The notes under the pieces are model-generated. The model was not told where the DNA came from, ran no database searches, and worked only from the letters and a program-made list of their open reading frames with translations. Below are positions 10,892-23,600 of a stretch of 64,000 nt of DNA, piece by piece. The position numbers and the translations under genes were made by a program. Each line of letters begins with the position of its first letter. The stretch's first letter is position 1. Source of the stretch: Elmis aenea (lineage: Eukaryota > Arthropoda > Insecta > Coleoptera > Elmidae); contig OX393583.1 of NCBI GenBank assembly GCA_947652605.1, positions 14,735,222-14,799,221 on the forward strand. Reading direction: 5' to 3'.

Positions 10892-13067
10892 CAGGGTGGT
10901 GCTTTTTTTGATGCTCACCATTGCTATCTTGGAAACGATAAGAGATACAAGGTCGGTTAAATTAGAGAAAAGTTGCACATTTTTATGGCGATTGAGAATC
11001 TGAAAAGAAATCCTAGATATTTTGATTCGTTTTTGATTTATTACAAAAAAACTGAAAAATGTGATTTAAGAAAAATATTATTATCTTCCCTACCACTGAC
11101 TCTATTTCATTTAAACTTAGTCACTTTATGTTTTTGACCGTCCTGGGTTTGATGAAGTCAACAGAAATTTTCTAAGCCTTCTAGATTTCAAGTTGCGATA
11201 GTCAACTTTTTTATTTCTTATGGCCGCCATATTGGATTTTTGCACCATCAGACAGACAAAAAAATTAGCTTTTCAAATTGGTAACCAAAATACCTTTTTT
11301 CTTTCAATAAACTTGTTGAAATTTGAAAACTTGTATAAATAATCTACAAAATCGAGAATGCTCTGAAAAACAATTGAAACTATGATATAAATAAAAGACT
11401 GAACATTTTATTGGTCTAATGATAAAAAATTGAAAATAAATTTAAAACACCAGATATAAGTAATTATTTAAACTGTTCAAAGTGTCCGCCGTTATGTATT
11501 ATGCAGATGTCAGTTTTTAAATTCATTTCGTCCACTGCCTTTAGGATAGTCTGTCGCGGAATTGAGTCAAATGCATTTTTTATTTTACGACGAATATGTT
11601 CAATATTATCCGTGGGGGTTGCATAAACAACATCTTTTACATTGCCCCACAAAAAGTAATCCATGGGAGTTAAACATGGCGATCGTGGAGGCCAATAAAC
11701 AGGACCAAACGTACCAAGCCAATTTTGAAAGCGTGCATTTAAATATTCTCTTACAATTCGGGCGTTGTGAGGACCAGCTCCATCTTGCTGAAACCATTAA
11801 AGATTTTGAATGGTTAATAATGGCAATTCATCTAACATATCTTCTAAATTTGTTTCCAACAATCTTAAATATCCAGGCCCATCCAAATGTCCATCGATGA
11901 AAAAGGAACCCAGAATCGTATTATCTTAAAGACCAGCCCATACGTTCAGCGAATATCAAATTTGCGGCCTAGTCTCTCTTATTAAATGGGGATTCACTGT
12001 AGCGTAATGATGAACATTTTTCCTGTTAAACATTCCCGAGTTTGTGAATAAGGACTCGTCAGTCCATAGTATTTTTCTGGAAAAATGTGGGTCTTGCTGC
12101 AGTTTTTCCCGAAACCAATAACAAAAGTTCAATCATCTGTTAGTATCACCAGGATGAAGAGTTTGTACCCTTGAGAATTTATAATCGTGGTAGTTATGTT
12201 TTTTTATTATTTTTCTGGCATATGCATCATTAATACCACACTCTTGAGCAATTTTCTGGCTGGAGTTTTCTGGATTAATTGCTATTTGAGCCAACACATT
12301 CACTTCATTAACATTAATCCTTTTCCTATACGGCCCTCGAGGTCTTTTAAACATGCCATAATTACCCAAACTTCTTGAAATCCTCGTAAACATTGTCCTG
12401 TGGGGTTGCTCTCTCTCTGGATATAAATTTGCGTAATTTTCAGACGCTAAAAGAGAGTTTTTACGGTTTCGAATGTAGACATCATACATTTCCTGCTTTT
12501 CTTCATTCGTAAACATCTTGATAATCAAAAAAGACGATAAAGAAACTCTACGTACGTCACTTGCACGCAATCTGTCACTATTATTGATATCATAGTTTCA
12601 ATTGTTTTTCAGAGCATTCTCGATTTTGTAGATTATTTATACAAATTTTCAAATTTCAACAAGTTTTTTGAAAGAAAAAAGGTTTTTTGGTTACCAATTT
12701 GAAAAGCTAATTTTTTTATCTGTCTGATGGTGGAAAAATCCAATATGGCGGCCATAAGAAATAAAAAAGTTGACTATCGCAATTTGAAATCTAGAAGGCT
12801 TAGAAAATTTCTGTTAAGGTCATCAAACCCAGGACGGTCAAAAACATAAAGTGACTAAGTTTAAATAAAATAGAGTCAGTGGTAGGGAAGATAATATTTT
12901 TCTAAAATCACATTTTTCAGTTTTTTTGTAATAAAACAAAAACGAATCAAAATATCCAGATTCTTAATCGCCATAAAAATGTACAACTTTTCTCTAATTT
13001 AAACGACCTTGTATCTCTTACCGTTTCCAAGATAGCAATGGTGAGCATCGAAAAAAGCACCACCCTG
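10892..13067 (-). mobile_element. Tc1/mariner-type element with about 500-bp TIRs (DD40D by count)
   Basis: CAGGGTGGTGCTTTTTT at 10892 mirrors AAAAAAGCACCACCCTG ending at 13067. Both are flanked by TA within a palindromic ATAACGTTAT context. The arms extend to about 11395 and from 12580. A single transposase gene lies between on the minus strand. Confidence 0.95.
11464..12516 (-). pseudogene. Tc1/mariner transposase with four in-frame stops
   Basis: The frame starts MFTNEEKQEMYDVYIRN. Two helix-turn-helix regions follow (about 12500-12150, with SSQKIAQECGINDAYARKII), then the DDE/D core. Catalytic positions: ILWTDESLF, FQQDGAGPHNAR, and SPCLTPMDYFLWG with the third aspartate. I count 40 residues between the last two acids. 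The C-terminus ends GGHFEQFK. In-frame stops follow GDTNR, RPQI, WAGL and TIQNL, but the frame is never lost, so decay is by point mutation. It could not make full-length enzyme. Confidence 0.88.
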
Positions 13068-13775
13068 TATAACGTTATAAAAATATCGTTACGTTATTGT
13101 ATAAAAAATGAAAGTTGAATCGTTATTATAAGTTATCGGGTATCGTTACGTTACGTTTTCCATCCCTGATACTATCAAAAAAAGACATCCTGTATGTAAA
13201 AATATTGATAAGTCAAAATCGGTATAATTAAAATATCTCCTTTATAATTTACATAACTGTCACTAAAAAGTTTGCATATAATTTGTTCAGTTAAAGGTTT
13301 AACAAATACATGACGTACGATGCGTTATTAAAATAAAATATTACCTACATAGTTCAAAACTATTAATTGACACGAATTATCCATCACAATCGAAATTACC
13401 TACCTACTTGATGGTTTACAATTCGCGCGTCAAGCATATATTCACCGATTGGGATATGATACATAGCTTCTCAATGCTACTAAGCTTGCAGAATGATGGC
13501 AACGTTGCTGGAGGCAACTTTAACATACGTCTTTAGTGTTTTATATACTCCGGAGGCGACTTAACCTTTCTATGAGTGGAGTTCAGTTACTATTTTGTGT
13601 TTATCACTTTTTTTGTATATAATTAAAATAAAAAATCGTTTCCCCTCTTTTGCCGCCGGCATTAGTGCTACATTATTTAATTATTTTCTGCAGAATACAC
13701 ACAGATTAACCGATCCCTTAAGGTGGAGGCCTGTGCGTCATTTGTACGTATGGAGGCGAGTAAGATAGCCGTGCA

Positions 13776-13795
13776 AATATATATATATATATATA
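13776..13795. repeat. (AT)n microsatellite
   Basis: A short AT tract forming the right boundary of the element that starts at 9198. Confidence 0.9.
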
Positions 13796-14300
13796 CTTCA
13801 GTTTTAAAAGTGAATCATAAATTCTGACATAATTTAATACGCTAGTGGTACAAGTAAAAAAAAAGAATAAAACTGATGGGACCAACTGTCCCATAAAATT
13901 TGTACAAACAATTACTTGCAAAAGGAAAAGTTTTTATTGTTGTATATTTTTACATGTTATTATCTAGTGAACTTTATATTAACTGATGACAATAGATCTT
14001 ACCTTATTTGATAGCAATATACACTATTTCTTACTTTTATCATTAACAATTCACCTTAAAGTCTTCACACAGCTGTCAAATGGAAGCCACTGACCAAACA
14101 AATTTGCGCGAAATTCAATTTTTCATGTGTTCTCTGCATTGAATAGGACCTTGCAGACGGTATTGGGACTATAAATCCCAAACTGTACTTAAAATAGAGG
14201 TATCAGTCCTAAGTGAAATTTCTTTGGGACATATTGTCCCGTTAGACTAACACTGACTTTCATTCTAATGGTATAGTCCCATTAGGGCTGAACGGGTTAA
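13796..14300. other. Mostly featureless; possible piggyBac-type end at 14270-14300
   Basis: The segment ends ATTAGGGCTGAACGGGTTAA. In reverse this reads TTAA-CCCGTTCAGCCC, like piggyBac termini, with a TTAA at 14297-14300. GGGAC/GTCCC motifs recur upstream. No partner end is identified. Confidence 0.3.
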
Positions 14301-14493
14301 AAAGAGAGTGTTGACCTAAACAAGTAGGTCCTCAGTTCTTTTTACGTTTATTAACCCCCCCCCCCCGTGGAAGCATCCTGCCTACGCCACTGGTTAGCAG
14401 TTATAAACAGAAACTAAGTTTGTGCTTTCGAAGTCTAAAAATTCTTCATGACTGTTTTTTCCTTCAATATAATTGTGTGTTATTTTGTTGCAG

Positions 14494-14677
14494 GGCTCTG
14501 GCGTACGCGCGCCACTCGCTGTACAACGAATGTGAACAGTGTGCTACCGCAGGACACGTCCATTTAACAGTAGGATCCGTATATTTAGAGTTAGCTGGGT
14601 TCAATAAGGCTCTGGATAGCTTCCAACATGCACACCGAATTGCTCAAGCCGTTCATGATCGCGCCTTAGAATTAGAA
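14494..14677 (+). CDS. RAPSN: Rapsyn exon 1 of those visible (TPR)
   Basis: Acceptor TTTTGTTGCAG precedes 14494 and donor GTAAGT follows 14677. The exon starts with the third base of a split codon, so an upstream coding exon must exist. It encodes ALAYARHSLYNECEQC through HRIAQAVHDRALELE, a TPR helix pair. The ATG at 14420 is in the intron and is not the start. Confidence 0.92.
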
Positions 14678-17600
14678 GTAAGTCATCACTTGATTAGCAA
14701 TATTAGTTTTCGTTTTCCAGTATTAAAAGAAAATCATTTTATTTTACCGTATCCGTACCGAAAACCGGTTAAGAGCCGTCCTTTTCTCTAAACGTGTTTA
14801 CAAATTCATCAGTGGCGTATCCTGGTCTCTGATACAAGGTGTGCTACAATTTGAGAAATTAATAATTTATTTATTATTTAATTAATGTTTCTAGAACGAC
14901 TTTTTTCAGTACCTATATCCTACGTGTTCATTTTAATGTAGTAATTGTAATAATAACAACAATTAAAAAATTAATGAAAATAATAATGCTATTATTAATA
15001 TTAATATAATTGTATAATTGTAAATTATTGTAACAAATTTTAAAAACTGTCTGATTTGTAGCTTGACAGTCTAGGCTCTAGGGCTATAAATGTACTTACG
15101 GGTGCGATTCTACTAGCGCACCAGGTCGAGCGATAATCACGCGCGTCCCCACCAACTCGCCACTACCCTCTCTCCAACCTCACGCTTCAAATGTAGCATA
15201 AAGGCTGAAACAGAATGAACGCGAACTCAACGCCGAGAACTGTCAAATACGATTAAACCAATGAAAATGTAATGCACTCGACCAGAATGAACGCGCTCAA
15301 CGCGAACGTGACGCCGAAAGTCGACCAACTTTTAACTTTAACGCGCACTACCTTAGAAATATAACCTCACTTATACATGTTGTCACATTGTGTATGTTCT
15401 GTGGAAACGTGGACGTTTTAAGTATGAATTTTTCAATTGAACTTTTAGTTGAAAGAGTGAGACTAAATAGCTGTCTGTATGATAAAAGATGTGCAGGTTA
15501 CAAAAATATCATTAAGAAAACAAAAAGGAGCCACTACTTTGATGTATTTCCCATCTATTGCACCTATACAATGTGGCATGTTCCACTGGGACAAAAATTC
15601 TTCAGATATTTTGGTGTAGTCTTGTAAGGTTGGAGGTGATACATATATAGGATGTAATACTTTCCAAATGATCTGACAAGTATCAAGTACGATTTCCCTT
15701 ACAGTGGACTTTCCCATATGAAAACTCCATGCCAAGAACTGGTGACTAACCCCTTGAGACAAATATCTGAAAATTTTTTCGTACCAAGATAACATAACAT
15801 ATCTTGGATTACGAGGAACTTACGATAGTGTTAAAGCTAATCGACACTCAAAATTAATCGGTTTTCGTATCGAACGTTTAGTTAAATCTGTCTCCAATAC
15901 ATTCAAGAGTACATCATACAAATCCCGGTCCATACGTGTGTGTTTGAAAAACTCCTCTGGATCAATTTCTTTTTGTTTAAGATAGGTTGTAACGAAATAA
16001 CTTGCGTTATTTCTGTCCAAGTTTATAGGTCGCACCCACCATCGTCTGTTTAAGTTGTGATTCATATTTAACTCTATACATGTTTTATAAAGCGTATGTA
16101 ACAAAAGCAAGTAGTAAGTAAGTTAGCTTTATTTTAGCAATTGCTATTACATTGTAACATAATTTAATAATAGTAAATATAATAAAAATAAAAATAGAAT
16201 GAAATAAAATAAAAATCTAAAAAAATCTTCTAAATTCTAAGTATCTAAGATAACAGTTTAATAGCGTTCTAATACGTACTCCTTAATTGATTTAATACCC
16301 TTCTTATAATTATTACATATTTTGATTTGATGCGGCATATTATTAAATATTTTAAAACCTTGATAAAATAATGAACGAGCAGTTTGACTTTTAGTACATT
16401 TCTCTATAACGAAATTAAGCCTATTTCTAGTTTTATAACTGTGTATCTCATGGACTAATTTTACATTTTCATACAGATATTTTGGTGTTTTTTGTAGTTT
16501 AATTTTTAAAACTAGCTCTAATGTTCTAAATATTATTCTCTGATTAATACTCATAAATTGAAGTGTATTTAACATAACCTTGATAGGGGAAAGAATTGAA
16601 CACTTTAAAATAGTGCGCATGGCGCGATTTTGCAATTTCTGTAATTGTTGAAGTTCATTTTTATTTAAATTAATAAGTAATGAAGCGCAAAACTCAAAAT
16701 GAGGAGCTATTATTGTTTTATACAGTAAAACTCTAGTGTACATACTCATGTGTTTGCTACATCTTTTAAAGAGAAAAATCTTTTTAGAAATTTTGTTCAT
16801 CATGTATTTTGCGTGTAACTTAAACGTTAAATTTTCATCTAATATAACACCAAGGTATTTAATTTCGGTTACTCTTTCTAAATTAGTGTTGCTAATTTTT
16901 ACATCCAGATTAGCATTATAAATATTTGTTTTATAGATAATGTGTTTAGTTCCCAAAATCATGAATTTGGATTTATCAACATTAATACATAAATTATTAT
17001 CGCATAGCCATTTATAAATATTACTTAGATCTAAATTCATCTTATCTACTAATTCACTTGTTTTAAATCCACTAACAAACAACATTGTATCGTCCGCAAA
17101 CATTTTTATTTCACAATGTTTGGCGTATTTAACCATATCGTTTATATAAACAACAAAAAGCAGAGGACCCAGAACGGTTCCTTGTGGTACACCATGTGTG
17201 GTTTTTAAACAAGATGATATAGTTCTATTATATTTAACTTGTTGATGTCTATTTTGTAAGTATGATTTAAACCAAGACAATGCTACCTCACTTATCCCTA
17301 TTTTTTCTAATTTTTTTATTAATAATTCTCTATTGATCGTCTCAAAGGCTCTACGAAAATCCAAAAATACGGCTAGTGTTATTTCACCATTTTCCATATT
17401 TCTAAACCACAAATCACAAATATTCTGAAGCACTGTTTCACAAGAATGTCCACTGCGAAAACCCGACTGGTTATCCACTATCACGTCATTAATCTGTAAA
17501 TATTCTAGGATTTGCTTTTTAACAATTAGCTCTAAAACTTTTTCGTAAACGGGCACTGTATTGATTGGTCTAAAGTTTTGACATAATTTAGTGTTAGGTA

Positions 17601-20600
17601 CTTTCTGGATAGGTATAATAGTTGATGTTTTCCAGTTTTCTGGGAAGATCCCTTTTCTCAGCGACAAGTTAATTATTTCTAATAACCTATTCCCTATTAC
17701 ACACATTGAATCTTTAAATACTTTAGATGATATTCCTTCCTCATTTGGTCCTGTAATAGATAGACTTTTGATAACTTGGTTTAATTCTGCCATGTCTATG
17801 GGTTGAAATTTCGAAAAGTTATAGTAGTAGTTTATTTTATCAATAACATTATTATGATTTTTATGATGGTCAATACCTTCTACGATTTCATCAATACTAT
17901 TTATAAAGTAATAATTAAACTTTTCCGCAATAGCTATTTCATCTGTTAAACCAATTTGATCAAATATTATTTCCCTAGGTATGTTATTTTTACGATTGCC
18001 AGGTAATAGTTCTTTTAAATTTTTCCATAGTTTTACACCATCATGTCTATTGTTATCAATCATCTTCCTGTAATATTTATCCTTTTCTCGATTTATTAGG
18101 CTAACAACTTCATTGCGTAGTTTTTTGTAATCCTTCCATAAATTTTTATTAGTAGTAGCATCCTTATACATCGCATCTCTTAATTTAATTTTATTTAGTA
18201 TATCCGCATTGAACCATTTATGATTATAATGTGAAGATGGAATTTGCAATTCGATTACTGGACAAAAATCGTTAACTATGTCGCGTATGCACTTAACCAA
18301 AGTTGTTGATAAAGCGTTTACATCACTTGATTCGTTATTCCATGTTGTAGTTAACAATGCATTTTGAAATGTTTCTGAATTATAATTTTTGTACGATCGT
18401 TTTGTAATTTTTTGCTGATCAATATACAGATTGTTGTCATTAATAAGTAACGATATAATGCAGTGATCACTAATTTTGGGAGTTAAATGCACTTTATGGG
18501 TTAATTCCTTAGAATTTGTTATTACATAGTCAATTAAAGTTGAACTATATTCTGTAATCCTAGTATAATTTGAAACAATTTGCTTAAGACCATATTTATA
18601 AATAATATCCTTACATTTATTGGCATAGTAAGAAGTCTTACTTAAATCAAAATTAAAGTCGCCTACAATTATAATTACGCCTTCATAATCGATAACACTA
18701 TCTAATAATCTTGAAAAATATTTAAGAAAACAGCATCTTCTTTTTGAGGAGGGTGGTATAAACCTGATAACATGTATTTCTCCTTACCTATTTTGAATTC
18801 TACAGCCAGCAACCAAATAATTTTTTCTGTATTTAGATTTATTTTAACTTTATACTTTAAACTATTTTTAATGAAAATCAGAACTCCTCCGGTGCGTCTG
18901 TTATCTGTTGTACAATTTTCCATGGCATATCCGTCGATATTTAATTCATCCATGGTTACATTTAAATCAATTAAATTAAAACATTAAAAATAATTCGAAA
19001 TCATCCATTTTTAGTTTTATTTAAATTTTACTGGTCGATCACACTTTCGCGCCAATATTCGCGCTTCTGATGTCGTATTTTATCGAGGTAACAGGGTCCG
19101 ACTTTTCCAATGTGTTCGCGTTGCGTTCGCGTTCATTGTGTCCAGGGTCAGACTTTTGTAATGAGTTCGCGTTGCGTTCGCGTTGCGTTCGCGTTCATTC
19201 TGTTTCAGCCTTAAGATGTGTGCGATTTTTGTATAACGCCGCCGAACAGATAGATGTATGGCTAGCAAACGCAAACACACCTCCGCGCTCTATAATCGCT
19301 TATTTCAACAATGAAACATTACTTTTTTAGACAATATTGCCAACTTTTTCTTTAAAATTTTCAGAAAAATTGGAAAATAATCTATCTTTTAATTTAATAA
19401 ACATACTCTCAATTAAAAATAAATTTTAGGGGTTTCACTAGGGTGTGCGGCGCACACCTAGCACCTATGGAATATACGCCACTGAAATCCATGCTTCCTA
19501 AAATGTCCTGAACCCAAACAATCGGACCTTTATTTCTCCATTTACTTTTGCATATACAAAAACGGTTAAAAGCTATTCACTTTCGGTCTCAATTTTAAAG
19601 AATGTCTAATATTTTTGCTGAGTCGGCAGTGAGAGACCCGCGCCAACCTGTTGTATGTGATTTTGCCGAGACAATTCATGCGGAACCCTACATTCGATTT
19701 CTATACCTTCGCAATCACCAGAGTGCGAAAAACAATTGAGCGCGTTGATGTAGGTTTTTTTGTTTCGTTCTGCGAATTAAAATTCACGATCAGTGTCTAG
19801 TAGGACAAAAAAAGCGAAACGTCGCATGGAAAATCTAATTGGGGATTTTGATTCCTTGCAAAAAGTAGCCATGAAAAAGTTTTAACGAATATGAAATTCG
19901 ACATCAAACGATGAAATTACGGGCAAAAAACAAAAATCCACTTTTTTACTTTTCTCCCTATATCTCAAAAATTAAAAAAGCTAGATCAGTTCTGTTTGCG
20001 TCAAATTATTAAGCACCTGGATATTAATGATATTAAATAACAAAACAAGTGAAGTTGGGTAAAATTTAAATTTGAAATATCTTAAAAAAGTGTCTCAATA
20101 ATGTTGAAAATGTTTTGAGTATAATTTCAAAAAAGCAAGTTTTAAGCAAAAATCAGAGAGGTCATTTTTGTTGGTTTTTTTAACTACAGCGCAAAAACTA
20201 TTAATTTTAAGTTTTATAGTTTAAGTCTTAAGTCTTTTATAGACAAGTTGCTCTTACATGATGGTCATTTTGGCCCATTTAATCAACTCTGTATCTCTTA
20301 CTGGTTAACTTACGAAATCTCCATGCTGTGCACGATAACTGGGACACCCTGTATAACAGCTTTACAATAAAATTATCCAATATTAGAGTGTAAAAAGGAC
20401 AAATTTATTGTTTGTTGGATATCGTTGTTACACTCAAGGACGAACTAAAGGCACGCGTTACTGTCCATGTAGAAATGACATTTGTTATATTCTTGTTATA
20501 ATATTCTAATAAGATATTTTATTATAGAATCAATTATAGAATACAGAATCGTAAAGAATACATTCGTGCCCCTTCTATAAAATAACAACTACCTGGTTGC

Positions 20601-23600
20601 CACGACAACTCCTCGTGCCAACCTTACAGCTCTCTAAATCCCTAACATCCCCCTGTTTATAAACTAATTTTTAACAAATATAATCTTTCAGGTAGAGTGG
20701 TTTAGTTACCAGTCTACCTGAACGAGTACTAACAACTACATCTTTATTAGGCAATGACTCAGTGTTTGGCTGTTGAACTACCTCATTGTCTGAGTCATTA
20801 CTAACAATATCATCATTCTTATCAACATTAGTTTCAAATCTATTGTTTGAGTTTTTGTACAGAAAATGTCTATTTCTATCAATTTCGTTGCCATTTTTTA
20901 ACATAACATTATACGATCTAGGTCGATCGCCTATAGATTTAATGAGTCCTGGTACCCGAGGCAATTTGTTATTGTAATTATCTACCCACACTTTATCCCC
21001 TTCCTGAAATGCTTTTAATTTATGGGCATGTTGATCGTAGTACGATTTGCTTATTAATGCTTTATTTTCTAATTTATCTTTAATATTATCAGTGGTAATT
21101 GTAGGTTTAATTATTACAGGTAGTAATCCATTGATTTTTCTATTAAATAATAATTCCGAGGGACTAAGCTTTATATCTGTAGAAATGGGGGTTGTCCTAT
21201 ATTCCATTAAAGCTAAGTACGGATCTTTATTATCATGAATAGCTTTTCGTAATAATTTCTTTATTGTTTGAATATGTCTTTCAACTAATCCATTTGATTG
21301 TGGTGAGGACTGCTGGTTTTATGTTCAAAACCCCAATTTTTTGCAAATCCTTTAAACTTTATATTGTTATATTGTGGTCCATTATCAGAAAATACTCTTT
21401 CAGGAATACCATGCCTTGCAAAAAAAGATTTCAACAATGTTATAGTAGCCATAGCTGATAAATCTGGTAATATTTCCATTTCAATGTATTTGCTGTAAGC
21501 ATCCACAACAATTATATAATCTTTGGCTTGAAAATGAAACAGATCTGTAGCAACAAATTTCCATGGTCTATCCGGTATTTCTTGACTAATCATTGGTTCA
21601 TGAACATTTTTTTTTTGCATTTGAAGACAGGTGTTGCAATTTGATACCATGTCTTCTATTTCTTTTGACATGTATGGCCAAAATATTACTTGTCTTGCTC
21701 TATTTTTACATTTCTCAATGCCAAAATGATTGTAATGAATTCTTTGTAACATATCAGCTCTTAAGCTTTTCGGCACAACTAATTGATCTCCCTTAAATAA
21801 CAAACCATTAACTTTATAGAGCTCATCACGGTAAGCATAATATTTTTTTGCTAGTTCTGGAATTGGCGGTTTGCCAGTCCAATTTAATCTAATACAATTA
21901 CTAACTGCTTGTAATTCTAAGTCATTTTCAGTTTCTGTTTGAAATATATTCAATTTTTTATCTGATATTGGTAGGGTTTCTATTATCATACTAACATGAG
22001 CTTCAATGTTCATATCATCATCAAATTTTACTTCATTATCTATGCTGCTAGACCTTGATAACGCGTCTGCTAAATATAACTCTTTGCCAGGCTTATAAAT
22101 AACTTTTAAATCATATGATTGTAATCGTATACGCATACGTTGCAATCTCAAAGGACATAAGTTTAACGGTTTATTAAATATAAATTGCAAAGGCTTGTGA
22201 TCACTTTCTATTGTAACTGATTTCCCATAAATATACTGATAAAATTTTTCACAAGCATAAACAATAGCTAATGTTTCTTTTTCAATTTGAGCATAGTTTC
22301 GTTCACTTTCATTTAATGATTTTGAGGCATAAGCAACAAGAAGTCCTTCTTGTAGTAAAACTGCACCTAAACCAGTGGATGATGCATCAACTGATATTAC
22401 AATAGGTTTTTCCACGTTATAATACTGTAAAATATGTGTTTGACTTAACATTTTTTTAAGATTATTAAATGATTTTTCCTGTTCATGTTGCCATATCCAC
22501 ATACTTTCTTTTTTTAATAAACTTCTTAAATGACTAGTTGTTTCTGAAAATTTAGGAACAAACTTGCTTATATAGGTTATCATGCCTAGAAAAGTCTGAA
22601 GTTCTTTTTTACATGTAGGTCTCTGCATATTTATTATAGCTCTAACCTTCTCATCATCAGGTTTTAATCCATCTTTGGAAAATCTATGACCAAGATATTT
22701 GACCTCATTAACTCTAAATTTGCATTTACTCCTATTAAATTTTATATTTCTTTCTTTAGCTTTTTGTAACACCATCACTAATCTTTTATCATGTTCCATT
22801 GTGTCTTTACCCCATACTATCAGATCATCAATATAAACTTTAACCCCTGGTATCCCTTCAAATATTTCAGCAAAATGTCTATGAAAAACTTCTGGAGCTG
22901 AATTCAAACCGTAAGGCATTCTCAAATAACAATATCTTCCATAAGGTCCGGCATTAAATGTAGTCAATTTTGAACTATTATCAGATAGCTTTATTTGCCA
23001 AAACCCTTTATAACTATCTAATACAGAAAATACTTTTGCCTCTGACATCTCAGCTATTATCTCTTCAAATGTCGGTAACTTATAATGTTCTCTTAGAATG
23101 CACTTGTTTAGATTTTGGGGGTCTAAGCATAATCGTAGTTTACTATCTTTCTTTTTAACGATAACTAATGAATTTACCCACTCTGTAGGTTCATCTATTT
23201 TCTTAATAATTTCTAACTTAACCATTACATCTAACTCATCTTTTAGGGGCTTTAATAACGTTATTGGTACTTTTCTTGGACTCTCTATGATTCCCCTAGA
23301 ATCATCTTTCAGTTTTATATCATATACACAATCTAAGTTACCCATACCTCTAAACAACTCTTTATAATTATCTAGCAAAACATCAATATCTAATAACTTA
23401 TAACTAGACTGTATCGATTCAACTCGTTTAATCAAATTAAGTTCAGCAATAGTAGGTAATCCTAAGACAATAGGTGCTCTACATTCAACTATTTGAAATT
23501 CAATTTTACAAAATCTAGTGCCCTTAACAAAACAATTAGCAATACTCTTACCTATTACTTTTAAATTTTTTCCATCATAAGTATTGAGTTTTATCTTTGA

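Larger units (their letters stand above)
9198..13775. mobile_element. Unclassified element with CGCCTCCG subterminal repeats, bounded by (TA)n
   Basis: The left end holds ACTTGCCTCCGTATGTATAC, TTACTCGCCTCCGAAAACGG and CGGAGGCGAGTAAG. The right end holds GTACGTATGGAGGCGAGTAA next to (AT)n at 13776. Reverse-complemented, the right end matches the left (TTACTCGCCTCCATACGTAC). Further GGAGGC motifs lie near 9500, 13510 and 13553. The design matches the neighbouring element at 4749-9163. Inside are a mitochondrial insertion and a mariner-type element. No transposase of its own is seen. Confidence 0.5.
16112..18995 (-). mobile_element. CR1/Jockey-group-like LINE inserted in the Harbinger transposase
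   Basis: The element contains endonuclease and reverse-transcriptase coding sequence on the minus strand, an A/T-rich 3' UTR, and a 3' end with short TTAC/CTTA repeats (about 16110-16130). The 5' limit is near 18995. I could not define a target-site duplication. Confidence 0.8.
15202..19211. mobile_element. PIF/Harbinger element, interrupted by a LINE
   Basis: AGGCTGAAACAGAATGAACG at 15202 mirrors CGTTCATTCTGTTTCAGCCT ending at 19211. Both sides carry TAA (15199-15201, 19212-19214), the 3-bp TWA duplication of the superfamily. The inner end repeats are rich in GAACGCGAAC motifs. It encodes a MADF-domain fragment (+) and a DDE transposase fragment (-). A LINE is inserted from about 16112 to about 18995. 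Confidence 0.92.
14810..19484. mobile_element. hAT-type element, outer layer of a three-level nest
   Basis: CAGTGGCGTATCC at 14810 mirrors ATACGCCACTG ending at 19484. The flanks AAATTCAT (14802-14809) and AAATCCAT (19485-19492) form an 8-bp duplication with one mismatch, the size typical of hAT. Its own coding sequence is absent. A PIF/Harbinger element occupies the middle. Confidence 0.8.

Noticed and set aside
14420..14493. ATG at 14420 as the start of the rapsyn ORF
   Set aside because: The sequence up to 14493 ends in a pyrimidine tract and CAG, and the following exon starts mid-codon. The ATG is intronic.
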